Below, one piece after another: positions 32,703-42,008 of a stretch of 64,000 nt of DNA. Origin of the DNA: an uncultured Acetobacteraceae bacterium (GTDB taxonomy: Bacteria > Pseudomonadota > Alphaproteobacteria > Acetobacterales > Acetobacteraceae). The notes below the pieces were generated by a model. The model did not search any database, was not told the origin of the DNA, and worked only from the letters and a program-made list of their open reading frames with translations. The stretch is from contig CALTUD010000011.1 in the NCBI GenBank assembly GCA_943912335.1, positions 1 through 64,000 on the forward strand. Direction: 5' to 3'. The translations under genes and the position numbers were made by a program. The stretch's first letter is position 1. Every line of letters begins with the position of its first letter.

Positions 32703-33890
32703 TCAAGCGCCGCCGATCTCCAGCAACAATTCCCGGGCGCGCAGACGCTCGTTCCGCGCCAGGATCATGGAGCTTCTGCTGGCCGGGTCGCCGGGTATCT
32801 CACCCTGCGGCCGACTTTCGCCATTGCCGACTATGCGGGTCAGGATCGCCATTTCCGCAATCACCGCCTGCCTTCGCCCCGGCGTGTCCGGATCGAACCA
32901 CAGCAGGCAAACGCGCGCCCAGCCATCGAGAACCGTTTCGAGCCGGTGCATCCAGTCCGGCCCCTGCCGGACGCCGTCGCGCCAGGCCGCCAGCAGCGGC
33001 ATCGGATCGAGCAGGGCCGCATCCACTTCCGGCAGGAGCCGATCCAGCGCGGCAAGACTTGCGTCCGCAGCCTGTATGATCCGGCCGATCACGGCGCCGT
33101 CCGTACCGTGGCTGGCGCTGTGTTCCTCGGCGAGCGAGGTGCGGAGTCTTTGCAACAGCGTGGCGATGCGTCCCCAGCGTCCGGTCCCGTTGCGCGGGAT
33201 GCCCGCCGGGCCCCAGGGGTCCGACGGCGCATGACCGTCGGCGGCGATGCCGGTGCAGACGGTGGCGAACTGCGCCGATACGGTCCGGAGCGATTCGGCG
33301 AGTTCGGGAGCGTGCCAGCCGAGCCGCCCTGCCAGTTCGAAGAAGCCGGCCCGGCTCAGGCAATGCGCCGCTTCCTCCGGCCGGGTGAAACCGGCACGCC
33401 GGGCGATCACCAGCAGAAGCTGGCCGCCCAGACGGAGAGCGCCGTTGCGCTGCTGTTCCTCCACGTCGCGTGCGGCCTCGGTCGCGCCCAGCCCGGCATG
33501 TCCTTCCTGGGCGACGGCGCGGGCCGCGTCGCGCACGACGCGAGGGTCGATCCGCTTCTCGCCTGACAAGCGTCCGATCAACAGCGTGTCGTGCAGGCAG
33601 GGCGTGGCGAAGCCGGTCACCACCGGCCAGGACGTGACGTAGACGCCGCGTCCGCCGGACGGGTTCGGCAGGATGAACTCGGTTCCGTTGTTGCCCATAC
33701 GAAGCCGGAGCCCGGCCAGCGTGGGCGCCAGGAGCGGCAATTGCACGCCCGCATCGGAAGCGTTCTCGTCGCGCTGGAGCAGGACGCCGGGACCGCGGGT
33801 GTAGGGCGCGAAGGATCGGCCGCCCGCAGGACGAGCCGGAACGGACAAAGGCGCGACGCGGCCAGTTGGTGCGATCTGAGCGGCGATCAT
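32703..33890 (-). CDS. Unknown protein, third gene of a paralogous operon
   Basis: This 395-residue soluble, helix-rich protein carries LPNPSGGRGVYVTSW at about residues 74-88, then CLHDTLLIGRL, and ends with ARNERLRARELLLEIGGA. The same three blocks, in the same order, occur in the first gene of the operon (35178-36320), so the two are paralogs that diverged after duplication. The ATG overlaps the stop of the middle gene (ATGA). No signal peptide, membrane segment or catalytic motif is seen. Function unknown. Confidence 0.7.
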   Translation of the reverse strand: MIAAQIAPTGRVAPLSVPARPAGGRSFAPYTRGPGVLLQRDENASDAGVQLPLLAPTLAGLRLRMGNNGTEFILPNPSGGRGVYVTSWPVVTGFATPCLHDTLLIGRLSGEKRIDPRVVRDAARAVAQEGHAGLGATEAARDVEEQQRNGALRLGGQLLLVIARRAGFTRPEEAAHCLSRAGFFELAGRLGWHAPELAESLRTVSAQFATVCTGIAADGHAPSDPWGPAGIPRNGTGRWGRIATLLQRLRTSLAEEHSASHGTDGAVIGRIIQAADASLAALDRLLPEVDAALLDPMPLLAAWRDGVRQGPDWMHRLETVLDGWARVCLLWFDPDTPGRRQAVIAEMAILTRIVGNGESRPQGEIPGDPASRSSMILARNERLRARELLLEIGGA

Positions 33891-35185
33891 CGCGGTTCTC
33901 CCGGAACGGAGCGCCGCGCCCTGGCGAGCTGAACCGCCTTGTCGCTGCCGCACAACAGTTCGACCAGCCGCAGCCGGGCGACGGCGGTCTGGTTGTCCAG
34001 GGCGCTCACCAACGGCATCACGCTTTGCTCGATCATGATCTGGTAATCCTGCCCGCGGTCCAGTCCGGCCGCGGCGGCGGCGAAGGCGTTCAGATGGCGG
34101 GCATCCGTCTCGATGGTCTCGAGAATGGCGAGATCGGCCGGATCGGGCGCGGACGTCGCCAGGGCCCGCTCGAATCTGTCCAGACGGCCGCGCAGGCAGC
34201 GACTGAACAGGGTCCGGCTGCCGGCATCCAGCACGTCCCTCAATCTTTCGGCGCGCTTTTGTTCGAAGCCGGGGCGGTTCTCGATCTGATTCAGGTCTGC
34301 CACGCGTCGCATCACCTCGAGACGGCGCAGCAGCAGAGCGGGATCGTCCGGGGACGGGTCGTCGCCAGCGGGGCGCGCTGCCTGTTCCAGATGCCCCAGC
34401 ATACGCGTCACGGCCTGATCGATGCCCGTGCGGAGCATCGATCCCAGGCGATGGCCACGGGCGAACGTGCCGGCGAGGCGTATCAGCAGATCGGCCGGGA
34501 CCTCTTCCATCAGCAGTGCGAGCATGACGCCCCAGCCGATCGGTCCGGTTTCCGCAGCCGTATCGAGCAGAGACAACAAGGCCGGTTCCAGCGCCGGGTC
34601 GCGCGGGGAGGGCAGGACGCGGATGGCGTGCGCGCTGCGGAACACGAGAACGAGCACGGGCAGAAACTCCCGCAGCGTCGCGGGGGAGATGCCGCTCGAT
34701 GCCGCCCAGGCGGGGTCGTTCCAGCCGGACGGGATGGGCGAACCGCTCAGGATGGCCGCGGCCGCACGCCATAGCGGACGGCCATGCCGGGACAATTCGG
34801 TCGTGTCGTCGGCATCGAACACCGGGGGGGTGGGAAGGGTCTTGTCGTCTGCCGCCTCGAGCAGGGCGAGCACCGGGCCCACGATCGAACGTGGCACGGT
34901 AGGCGTGCCCGGCTGCCAGCGCGCGGCAGGAACGAGCAGACGGTCGAAAGGCGTGAACAGGAGCCGGTTGCGATGCATGGTCCGAACCGGGCGCAGGGTC
35001 GCCAGCCGGTCGCGCAGCGGTTCCAGCAGCGCATCGGCGGCGCCGCGTTCGGGCATGCCGTCGATCAATCGGGTGACCTTGCGAAGCTTGGCGTCGCTGA
35101 CCTCGCGGAACTCCTCGCCCAGGGCGGTCAGATGGGCGGTCGCCGTTTTGGGCGGAGTTGTTCCGATGCCCTGTGCGTCAACCAT
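33887..35185 (-). CDS. Unknown helical protein, second gene of the operon
   Basis: A 432-residue all-helical, Leu/Ala/Arg-rich protein without membrane segments. It lacks the LPNPSGGRG block of its two neighbours. It overlaps the first gene by 8 bases and the third by 4, so all three products are probably made in fixed ratio and may form a complex. Repeating helices of 30-40 residues (LLEPLRDRLATLRP, ALLSLLDTAAETG, VMRRVADLNQIENR) could form a scaffold. I recognise no family. Confidence 0.65.
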   Translation of the reverse strand: MVDAQGIGTTPPKTATAHLTALGEEFREVSDAKLRKVTRLIDGMPERGAADALLEPLRDRLATLRPVRTMHRNRLLFTPFDRLLVPAARWQPGTPTVPRSIVGPVLALLEAADDKTLPTPPVFDADDTTELSRHGRPLWRAAAAILSGSPIPSGWNDPAWAASSGISPATLREFLPVLVLVFRSAHAIRVLPSPRDPALEPALLSLLDTAAETGPIGWGVMLALLMEEVPADLLIRLAGTFARGHRLGSMLRTGIDQAVTRMLGHLEQAARPAGDDPSPDDPALLLRRLEVMRRVADLNQIENRPGFEQKRAERLRDVLDAGSRTLFSRCLRGRLDRFERALATSAPDPADLAILETIETDARHLNAFAAAAAGLDRGQDYQIMIEQSVMPLVSALDNQTAVARLRLVELLCGSDKAVQLARARRSVPGEPR

Positions 35186-36320
35186 GCGCGCCGCCCAGAT
35201 CCAGCTCCAGCACGCGCGCGCGTTCGTTGCGGGCCACCAGCTCCGAAGCCGATCCCGCGAAGCGGGGGGCTGCCGGGCGTTCGTCGTCCTCCGCCGCCGG
35301 TTCGGGGACGACCGGTTTGTGGACAGGATCCGGGACCGTGTCCGGATCGGTCTGACTCCGTTCCGCGGCCAGGCGGGCCAACAAGGCGAGCTCCGGCAAC
35401 ACCGCGATGCGCGCAGTGGCGCTGGTGGCGCTCATCCAGAGAGCCGCGATCCTGTCCCAGCCATCAAGCCCGGTTTCGACGTCGGCGATCAGCCGCAGCG
35501 GGGCGATGGGACCCGCCTGCCACAGAATCAGAAGGTCGAGCGGCCGCTCCAGCAGGGACGCCGCCGCATCGAACACGGACTGACCGTGGTGCCGGCACCG
35601 TTCCAGGTCGGGCAACAACCGGCGCAAGGGGGCGGGCAGGTCGTGATCGCTGCCGCGGTCTGCCCGGAGCAGGGAGATCTCGTGCGCGATCTCGCCGCGC
35701 ATGCGATCGAACCGGGTCAGCAGGACCGCAAACCGCCCGTTGGGGAGAACCGGCGTGTAGGCGGCGGAAAGACGGGCCAGGGCATCGAACAAGCCGGCGG
35801 GGGTCCAGCCCAGCCGTATCGACAGCGCTTCCAGACCGGGAGTCATCAGGCACGGGCCGGCCTGGCCCAGCTTCTGGAGATGCCCGATCCGTTCTTCGGG
35901 GAGCAGGCCGGCGGCGTCGATCAGGGCCATCAGAAGCCGCGACCAGAGCCGGAGCCGTTCGCCCTGCTCACGGGCAGCCGCGCGTTCGGCCGCTTCGGCG
36001 ACGGCGCGCCCGGCGTAACCCTCCGACCCCACCGCTTGCGCCAGGCTGCGCACCGAGGGTGGATCGATCACGGGCAATTCCGCCAGCCGGCCGGCGAGAA
36101 CCACGTCGTGCAGGGTGGGTGACGCGTACTCCGCGATCGACGCCCAGCTCACCACGTAGATCCCACGGCCTCCGGACGGATTGGGCAGCAGGAAATCGGT
36201 CTTGCTGCCGGCGCGGCGCACGCAGACGCCGCACAGAAGCGGCGCGGTGAAAGGAACGAGCGTGCCGGAGGGGTCGTCGGCGCTGCGCTGGTTTCGTTGC
36301 CACTCACGCGAGAGCATCAT
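35178..36320 (-). CDS. Unknown protein, first gene of a paralogous operon
   Basis: This 380-residue protein has LPNPSGGRGIYVVSW at about residues 45-59, then PTLHDVVLAGRL, and ends VARNERARVLELDLGGAHG, the blocks shared with 32703-33890. Two Cys (Cys30, Cys33) lie before the first block. It starts at one of two adjacent ATGs (36320, 36317) with AGGA upstream, 112 bases from the divergent rsmB start. It leads an overlapping operon of three unknown genes. Confidence 0.7.
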   Translation of the reverse strand: MMLSREWQRNQRSADDPSGTLVPFTAPLLCGVCVRRAGSKTDFLLPNPSGGRGIYVVSWASIAEYASPTLHDVVLAGRLAELPVIDPPSVRSLAQAVGSEGYAGRAVAEAAERAAAREQGERLRLWSRLLMALIDAAGLLPEERIGHLQKLGQAGPCLMTPGLEALSIRLGWTPAGLFDALARLSAAYTPVLPNGRFAVLLTRFDRMRGEIAHEISLLRADRGSDHDLPAPLRRLLPDLERCRHHGQSVFDAAASLLERPLDLLILWQAGPIAPLRLIADVETGLDGWDRIAALWMSATSATARIAVLPELALLARLAAERSQTDPDTVPDPVHKPVVPEPAAEDDERPAAPRFAGSASELVARNERARVLELDLGGAHG

Positions 36321-36432
36321 CGACGGTCATCCTGGGACACTTCTTGTCGGAGGCGGCGCCCTGGCGGTTCGTCCACTCGCGTGGCATTTGTCCGGCGGCG
36401 CACCGCACCGTGTGGAATACTGACCGAGAACG

Positions 36433-37707
36433 ATGAACAGTCGATTAACGCGCCCCCCGTCTTCCGACCCTACCCGCCAGATCGCCTTCGACGTGCTCGT
36501 GGCCGTGAGCGAGAAACGCCGGGCGCTGGAGGATGCGCTCGATGCGGCGGATCCGGCGGACAGCCCTGTTTCCTCACGCGATCGCGCGGCGGCGCATCGT
36601 CTGGCGGCCACCGTTCTGCGTCGCATGGGCACGCTGGATGCCGCCGTGGAGCCGTTTCTGAAGAAAGCGCCGCCGGAGCGGGTGCGGCTGGCGCTTCTGA
36701 TGGGCGCGGCCCAGCTTCTGCTGCTGGACACCCCGGCCCATGCGGCCGTCGGCACGATCGTGTCGCTGGTGCGCGCGAACAAGCTCGAACCCTTCGCCGG
36801 GCTGGTGAATGCGGTCCTGCGCCGTGTGGCGCAGGCCGGACCGGCGGCGCTGGAGGGGCTGGATCAGGCGCGCCTCGACGTTCCGGCGTGGCTCTGGTCG
36901 AGCTGGGGCGCCGATGCGCGCCGGATCGCCGAGGCCCTGGGCGGGGAAGCGCCGCTCGATCTGTCTCTCGCTCCGGGGGCTGCGGTGCCGGACGGCGGCA
37001 TCGTGCTGCCCAACGGTTCGGTGCGCCTGCCTGCGGGCACGCGCGTGGCGGCGTTGCCGGGGTTCGAGGAAGGGGCGTTCTGGGTGCAGGACGCCGCAGC
37101 CTCTCTGCCGGCGCGATTGCTGGCGGCCCGGCCGGGCGAGTTCGTCGCCGATCTGTGTGCCGCGCCGGGCGGAAAGACCGCGCAGCTCGCCCATTCCGGC
37201 GCCCGCGTGGTGGCGGTGGAGCGCGACGCGCACCGTTTGCGCCGCCTGCGCGAGAACGTCGCCCGGCTTCGTCTGGAGGTGGAGCTGGTGCAGGGCGACG
37301 CCACCGAATGGCGACCCCCGCAGCCTTTGGACGCGGTTCTGCTGGACGCGCCGTGTTCGGCCACCGGCACCGCGCGTCGCCATCCGGACGTGCTGCGTTT
37401 GCGCCGCGTGGCCGATCCGGGCGGGCTGACCGAGACCCAGGACCGCCTGATCGAAGCGGCGGCACGCATGCTGCGTCCGGGCGGTCGGCTGGTCTACGCC
37501 GTGTGTTCGATGCAGCCGGAAGAAGGGCCGCAGCGCGCGACGGCGGCGTCGCGGTTCGGTCTGCGCCCCGATCCGTTCACGGAGGCGGAGCTGGCGATGC
37601 TGCCGGAAGCGCGCACGGCCGAGGGCTGGCTGCGCACCCATCCGGGCCTGTGGCCGGAGCATGGGGGCATGGACGGATTCTTCGCCGCCCGGTTCGTTCG
37701 CGTCTGA
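36433..37707 (+). CDS. rsmB: 16S rRNA m5C967 methyltransferase RsmB
   Basis: This 424-residue protein has an N-terminal NusB-like RNA-binding domain (residues 15-135; RQIAFDVLVAVSEKR, RVRLALLMGAAQLLLLD) and a SAM-binding methyltransferase domain with VADLCAAPGGKTAQLA, LLDAPCSATGTARRHPD and LVYAVCSMQPEEG. The two Cys in the last motifs are the catalytic and release cysteines of the NOL1/NOP2/Sun family. It modifies 16S rRNA. It is divergent from the three-gene unknown operon. Confidence 0.92.
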   Translation: MNSRLTRPPSSDPTRQIAFDVLVAVSEKRRALEDALDAADPADSPVSSRDRAAAHRLAATVLRRMGTLDAAVEPFLKKAPPERVRLALLMGAAQLLLLDTPAHAAVGTIVSLVRANKLEPFAGLVNAVLRRVAQAGPAALEGLDQARLDVPAWLWSSWGADARRIAEALGGEAPLDLSLAPGAAVPDGGIVLPNGSVRLPAGTRVAALPGFEEGAFWVQDAAASLPARLLAARPGEFVADLCAAPGGKTAQLAHSGARVVAVERDAHRLRRLRENVARLRLEVELVQGDATEWRPPQPLDAVLLDAPCSATGTARRHPDVLRLRRVADPGGLTETQDRLIEAAARMLRPGGRLVYAVCSMQPEEGPQRATAASRFGLRPDPFTEAELAMLPEARTAEGWLRTHPGLWPEHGGMDGFFAARFVRV

Positions 37708-37903
37708 TCCTCCTGACGGCACCGAGGCTGCGGCGATGGCTCCGCTGCCCGGTGCCGTCGACGCAGACCGTGGAGGCGCCGGACATGCCCGCCTGACGGG
37801 GTGGTGCGGCGCGCGGCGCGCATCGCGACTGGCCAGCACGGCGCGGTTCCTGCACGATCCCGCTGTCATGACGCGCAGGCGCCGTTCGCTGGAGGGTCGA
37901 TCC

Positions 37904-39457
37904 ATGGGTCGTTGGTTGGGACTTCTGGTCGCGGGATCGGCGATCGCGGCGATGGGTGCGGCACCGGGACTGGCACTGCCACCGGCTCTGGCGCAGGCCA
38001 CGACGCCCGCCACCGCCGCGCAGAGCCCGGCCGCCGCCGCACCGCAGATCGACTGGCGCGAAGGCGACGTGGAGGATGCGTTCGCGGAAGCGCGCGAGAA
38101 GAACAAGCCGGTGCTGCTCTACTGGGGCGCCAAATGGTGCCCGCCCTGCAACCAGTTGAAGCAGGGCCTGTTCAAGGATCCGACCTTCATCGCCGAGACG
38201 CGGAATTTCGTGCCGGTGCATCTCGATGGCGATGCTCCGGACGCGCAGAAATGGGGCGAGCGCTTCGGCATCGCCGGCTATCCGACCGTGATCGTGCTGC
38301 TGCCCGACCATACGGAGATCACCCGCCTGTCCGGTGGCTCGATGGCCGATACCCTCACCGGCGTGCTGAAGCTGGCGGCCGCGCGCACCAGCTCCACCGA
38401 GGATCTGCTGACGCGGGCAGAGAACCCGGCGAGCTTGTCGCCCGCCGACTGGCAATTGCTGTCCAGCTTCGACTGGCTCGACGATCCGAAACATGTGGGC
38501 GATCTGGCCAAGGGGTCGATCCTGGTCGCCGGGCTGGCCAAAACCGCGCCCGACCCGGCGATGCGGCGCCATTTCGCGTTGACCGCCCTGCTGATGGCCA
38601 GCGGCGATGCGGATCGGCCGACGCTGTCCGCCGAACAGCAGGCGGTGCTGCGGCAGACCCTGCCCGGGATTCTGGCCAGCTATGCCGAGGTGAAGAACAA
38701 CCGGCAGGAGCTGGCCGAGGGCACCGCAACCCTGATCCTGGCTTTGCCGCCGGGTGCGGAGCGCGCGCGTCTGGCGCATGATCTGGTCGCGGCGATGGAC
38801 CGGATCGCCGCCGACGACACCGTGCCGCTCGGCGACCGCGTGTCGAGCATCGATCCGGAGATCGTGCTGTCCAAGGCCGCCCATCACGGCACCGTGCCGC
38901 CTGACGTGCTGGCCAAGGTGCGGGCCCGCGTGGCGATGGCCGATCGTCTCGCCACCAACCAGCAGCTGCGCCAGGGCGTGATGCCCGGCGCCGGGGAGTT
39001 GCTGGTCGAGGCCGGCGATCCCAAGGGTGGTGCCGCCGTGTGGGAAGCCGAGCTGCCGCATGCCGTGGCGCCGTTCTACTACATGGCCGATCTGTCCGAT
39101 CTGGCGGAGGCCGAGAAAAACGACGCGTCGGCGCTCGACTGGGCGCGCAAGGCGGCGGAGTCCGCCGAGGGACCGGCGACGCGCATTCAGTGGGCGATCC
39201 GGTATTCGGACGCGGTCATGAAGCTGGAGCCGGCGCAGAAGGAGGCGGTGTCGGCGGCGGCGTCGATGGTGATCGACCGTCTGGCGCACAACAGCAGCGG
39301 CTATGCCGAGCGGACGCAGCGCAAGGTGGCGCGCTGGGGCGACCAGCTTCGGGCCTGGAGCGCGAAGAACGACGGCGCGTCGGTGTTGCGGACGCTCGAC
39401 GCCCAGCTGGACGCCGCCTGCGCCGGCGGTCGCTGCCAGAACGTGTTGAAGAGCTGA
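37904..39457 (+). CDS. Large periplasmic thioredoxin-fold protein
   Basis: This 517-residue protein has a signal peptide (residues 1-33, ending in LAQA) and a thioredoxin domain (about 45-150) with AKWCPPCNQLKQGLF, a CPPC active site like DsbD/DsbE-type reductants, and the cis-Pro in IAGYPTVIV. About 360 helical residues follow, with no family I recognise, possibly a TPR-like scaffold. C-terminal Cys residues (AACAGGRCQN) may form a disulfide. GGAGGG at a good distance fixes the start. Probably a periplasmic thiol-disulfide enzyme. The partner is unknown. Confidence 0.8.
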   Translation: MGRWLGLLVAGSAIAAMGAAPGLALPPALAQATTPATAAQSPAAAAPQIDWREGDVEDAFAEAREKNKPVLLYWGAKWCPPCNQLKQGLFKDPTFIAETRNFVPVHLDGDAPDAQKWGERFGIAGYPTVIVLLPDHTEITRLSGGSMADTLTGVLKLAAARTSSTEDLLTRAENPASLSPADWQLLSSFDWLDDPKHVGDLAKGSILVAGLAKTAPDPAMRRHFALTALLMASGDADRPTLSAEQQAVLRQTLPGILASYAEVKNNRQELAEGTATLILALPPGAERARLAHDLVAAMDRIAADDTVPLGDRVSSIDPEIVLSKAAHHGTVPPDVLAKVRARVAMADRLATNQQLRQGVMPGAGELLVEAGDPKGGAAVWEAELPHAVAPFYYMADLSDLAEAEKNDASALDWARKAAESAEGPATRIQWAIRYSDAVMKLEPAQKEAVSAAASMVIDRLAHNSSGYAERTQRKVARWGDQLRAWSAKNDGASVLRTLDAQLDAACAGGRCQNVLKS

Positions 39458-39534
39458 AGGACAGTCCCGGCGATCGTTTCGCCGGGAGCCGACCTTGTGC
39501 CGGCTGGTTGATCCATTGCACCATGCGCGCACGC

Positions 39535-40230
39535 ATGAGCACCATCGAACCAGCCTCCGATCCGAACGCCATCCTGGTGGCGCCCAGCCTTCTCGCCGCC
39601 GATTTCGGCCGGCTCGACGAGGAGCTCGCCTCCATCGAGGCGGCGGGCGCCGACTGGGTGCATCTCGACGTGATGGACGGCCATTTCGTGCCGAACATCA
39701 GTTTCGGCGCCCCCGTGATCAAGGCGCTGCGTCCGCGCAGTAAGCTCGTGTTCGACGTGCATCTGATGATCGCGCCGGTCGACCCGTTCCTGGAGATGTT
39801 CGCGGAGGCGGGCGCCGAGCACATCCACCTGCATGTGGAAGCCGGCCCGAACACGCATCGTTCGCTCCAGGCGGTGCGCGCTCTCAGCATCAAGCCCGGC
39901 ATCGCCATCAATCCCGCAACGCCGGCCGAGATGATCGCCCCGGTGCTGGATCTGGTGGACATGATCCTGGTGATGACGGTGAATCCGGGTTTCGGCGGGC
40001 AGAAGTTCCTGCATTCGCAGCTGAGCAAGATCCGCGCACTGCGTCGCATGGCGGACGAGACCGGGCGCCATATCCGCATTGGCGTCGATGGCGGCATCGA
40101 CCACGAGACGGCCGGGCTCTGCACCGAAGCCGGCGCCGACGTGCTGGTGGCGGGAACCTCCGTGTTCGGTCAGGCCGACCGCGCGTCGGCGATCCGGTCC
40201 CTGCGCGGCGGCGGCTCCGTCGCCGCATGA
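39535..40230 (+). CDS. rpe: Ribulose-phosphate 3-epimerase
   Basis: This 231-residue TIM-barrel enzyme interconverts ribulose 5-phosphate and xylulose 5-phosphate in the pentose phosphate pathway, central in acetic acid bacteria. Seen are APSLLAADFGRLDEEL, the metal-site HLDVMDGHFVPNISFG, VDMILVMTVNPGFGGQKF and the phosphate-binding GVDGGI and VAGTSVFG. An ATG 12 bases upstream (39523) would add four residues. Neither has a clear ribosome site. It is followed directly by the heparinase-like gene and glycosyltransferase on the same strand. Confidence 0.95.
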   Translation: MSTIEPASDPNAILVAPSLLAADFGRLDEELASIEAAGADWVHLDVMDGHFVPNISFGAPVIKALRPRSKLVFDVHLMIAPVDPFLEMFAEAGAEHIHLHVEAGPNTHRSLQAVRALSIKPGIAINPATPAEMIAPVLDLVDMILVMTVNPGFGGQKFLHSQLSKIRALRRMADETGRHIRIGVDGGIDHETAGLCTEAGADVLVAGTSVFGQADRASAIRSLRGGGSVAA

Positions 40231-40249
40231 CGCACCGGCGCGGCCGCGA

Positions 40250-41992
40250 ATGGTGATGGGTCGCTGGACACGGGACGCGCGTCTGGGAATCGCCCGCTTG
40301 TCGCTGGCCGGCATGCCCGGCCTGTCCGGCAGCCGCGTGCCCGACGCGCCGTCCGTGTCCATCCGCGATCCCTGGCCGGGTGATACCGGACGCGGCAGCC
40401 GCCTGATGAAGGGCGAACTCGTGTTCGCCGGCACCACGAGCCGTCTGGCCCCGGGTCAGGGCGAGGGGCAGTGGAACGACCAGTCCTTGCCCGAGATGGT
40501 GCGGGCGCATGCGCACGGCTTTTCCTGGCTGCGCGATCTGCGCGCGCTGGGTACGGATGGCGGCAGGCTGCGGGCGCGCGCCCTCGTGCTGGAATGGTTG
40601 TCGCGACCGCCGCACGATCCGGTGGCGCGTCTGCCGCATGTGGTGGCCTCCCGCGTCACCGCCTGGTTGTCGCATTTCGATTTCTTCGCCGCCTCCGCCG
40701 ACGACGCGTTCCGGCAGAAGCTGATGACGCGGTTGTTCGCCGAGGCGCGCCTGTTGGCGGCGGGGATTCCGACGCCGGAGCACGACCACCATGCCCTGGC
40801 CTGTCTGAAGGGCCTGCTGGCCTGCGCCGTGGCGATGCCGGGACAGTCCGGCTACCTGTCGCGCACCCTGCGCCATGTCGGCCCGGAGATCGGCCGGCAG
40901 ATCCTGCCGGACGGCACCCATGCCGAGCGCAGCCCGGCGTCGCAGCTTGCCGCCTTGCGCGAGTTGGCCGAGATGCGTCTGCTGATGCAGACCGGACAGA
41001 TCGCGCCGCCTTTGGCGATGGCCGCGGCCCTGGACCGGATGGCGCCGGTTCTGCGCGCGCTGCGCCATCCCGATGGCGGCCTGGCCTTGTTCAACGGCGC
41101 CTATGAGGAGAACCCGGCGCGGATCGATCTGGTGCTGAGCCAGGCCACGCGCGGCCGGTCGCAGGCGACGGCGATGCCGGATGGCGGTTTCGTGCGCATT
41201 CAGTCCGGTCGCGTCGTGCTGATCGCCGATGTGGGTCCGCCGCCGCCGCCGGGCTTTTCCGCCGACGCCCATGCCGGAACGCTGTCGTTCGAGCTGTCGG
41301 TCGGCCGCGAACGCCTGATCGTCAATTGCGGCGCGGGCACGGCACCGGCCTGGCGCGACGCGCTGCGCGCCACCGCCGCGCATTCCACCCTGGTGGTGGC
41401 CGATACCTCGTCTTCCGAGTTCCGCGCCGGCCATGTGTCGCGCCGTCCCAACAAGGTGTCGGTGGATCATCACGAATCGTCCGGTGCGCATTGGCTCGAT
41501 CTGACCCAAGACGGCTATCTGCCCGGCTTCGGCGCCACCCATGCGCGACGCATCTATATCGCCGAGGGCGGCGAGGATATTCGCGGCGAGGACGCACTTC
41601 TGGGCGAAGGTCTGGCGGACAAGCCGGTGCCGTTTGCGCTGCGCTTCCATCTGCACCCGGCCGTGACCGCGCGTCGGGAATCGCCGGCGGACGAGGATGG
41701 TGGGTCCGTGCTGCTGACGCTGGAGTCCGGCGCCAAATGGCGCCTGCGGGCCGATAGCGGCCGTTTGTCGGTCGAGGAAAGCATCTATCTGGGCGCCGAG
41801 ATCCCCAGGCGCAGCGCGCAGATCGTGATCGCGGTGACGCCTGCGGCCGCCAAGCCCGCCGACAAGGACGCGCCTGCATCGGAGACGTCCGCGGACGAAG
41901 CCGAACCTGCCGATGCCGTGCAGGAGACCGGACCGGACGCCGCTCTGGCCGCCCGCACCGTGCGCTGGGCGCTGAGCCGGGTGGAAACCTGA
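40250..41992 (+). CDS. Heparinase II/III family protein
   Basis: This 580-residue protein has an N-terminal alpha/alpha toroid with WSWLRDLRALG-like SWLRDLRALG, PHVVASRVTAWL and ILPDGTHAERSPASQL, and a C-terminal beta domain (HSTLVVADTSSSEFR, GFGATHARRIYIAEGGEDIRG), the layout of heparinase/alginate lyase-like proteins. Many such proteins in alphaproteobacteria sit beside rpe and purH. No signal peptide is evident. Substrate unknown; surface polysaccharide turnover is plausible from the glycosyltransferase 16 bases downstream. Confidence 0.82.
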   Translation: MVMGRWTRDARLGIARLSLAGMPGLSGSRVPDAPSVSIRDPWPGDTGRGSRLMKGELVFAGTTSRLAPGQGEGQWNDQSLPEMVRAHAHGFSWLRDLRALGTDGGRLRARALVLEWLSRPPHDPVARLPHVVASRVTAWLSHFDFFAASADDAFRQKLMTRLFAEARLLAAGIPTPEHDHHALACLKGLLACAVAMPGQSGYLSRTLRHVGPEIGRQILPDGTHAERSPASQLAALRELAEMRLLMQTGQIAPPLAMAAALDRMAPVLRALRHPDGGLALFNGAYEENPARIDLVLSQATRGRSQATAMPDGGFVRIQSGRVVLIADVGPPPPPGFSADAHAGTLSFELSVGRERLIVNCGAGTAPAWRDALRATAAHSTLVVADTSSSEFRAGHVSRRPNKVSVDHHESSGAHWLDLTQDGYLPGFGATHARRIYIAEGGEDIRGEDALLGEGLADKPVPFALRFHLHPAVTARRESPADEDGGSVLLTLESGAKWRLRADSGRLSVEESIYLGAEIPRRSAQIVIAVTPAAAKPADKDAPASETSADEAEPADAVQETGPDAALAARTVRWALSRVET

Positions 41993-42008
41993 CCGCGGCT
42001 GTGTCCCG

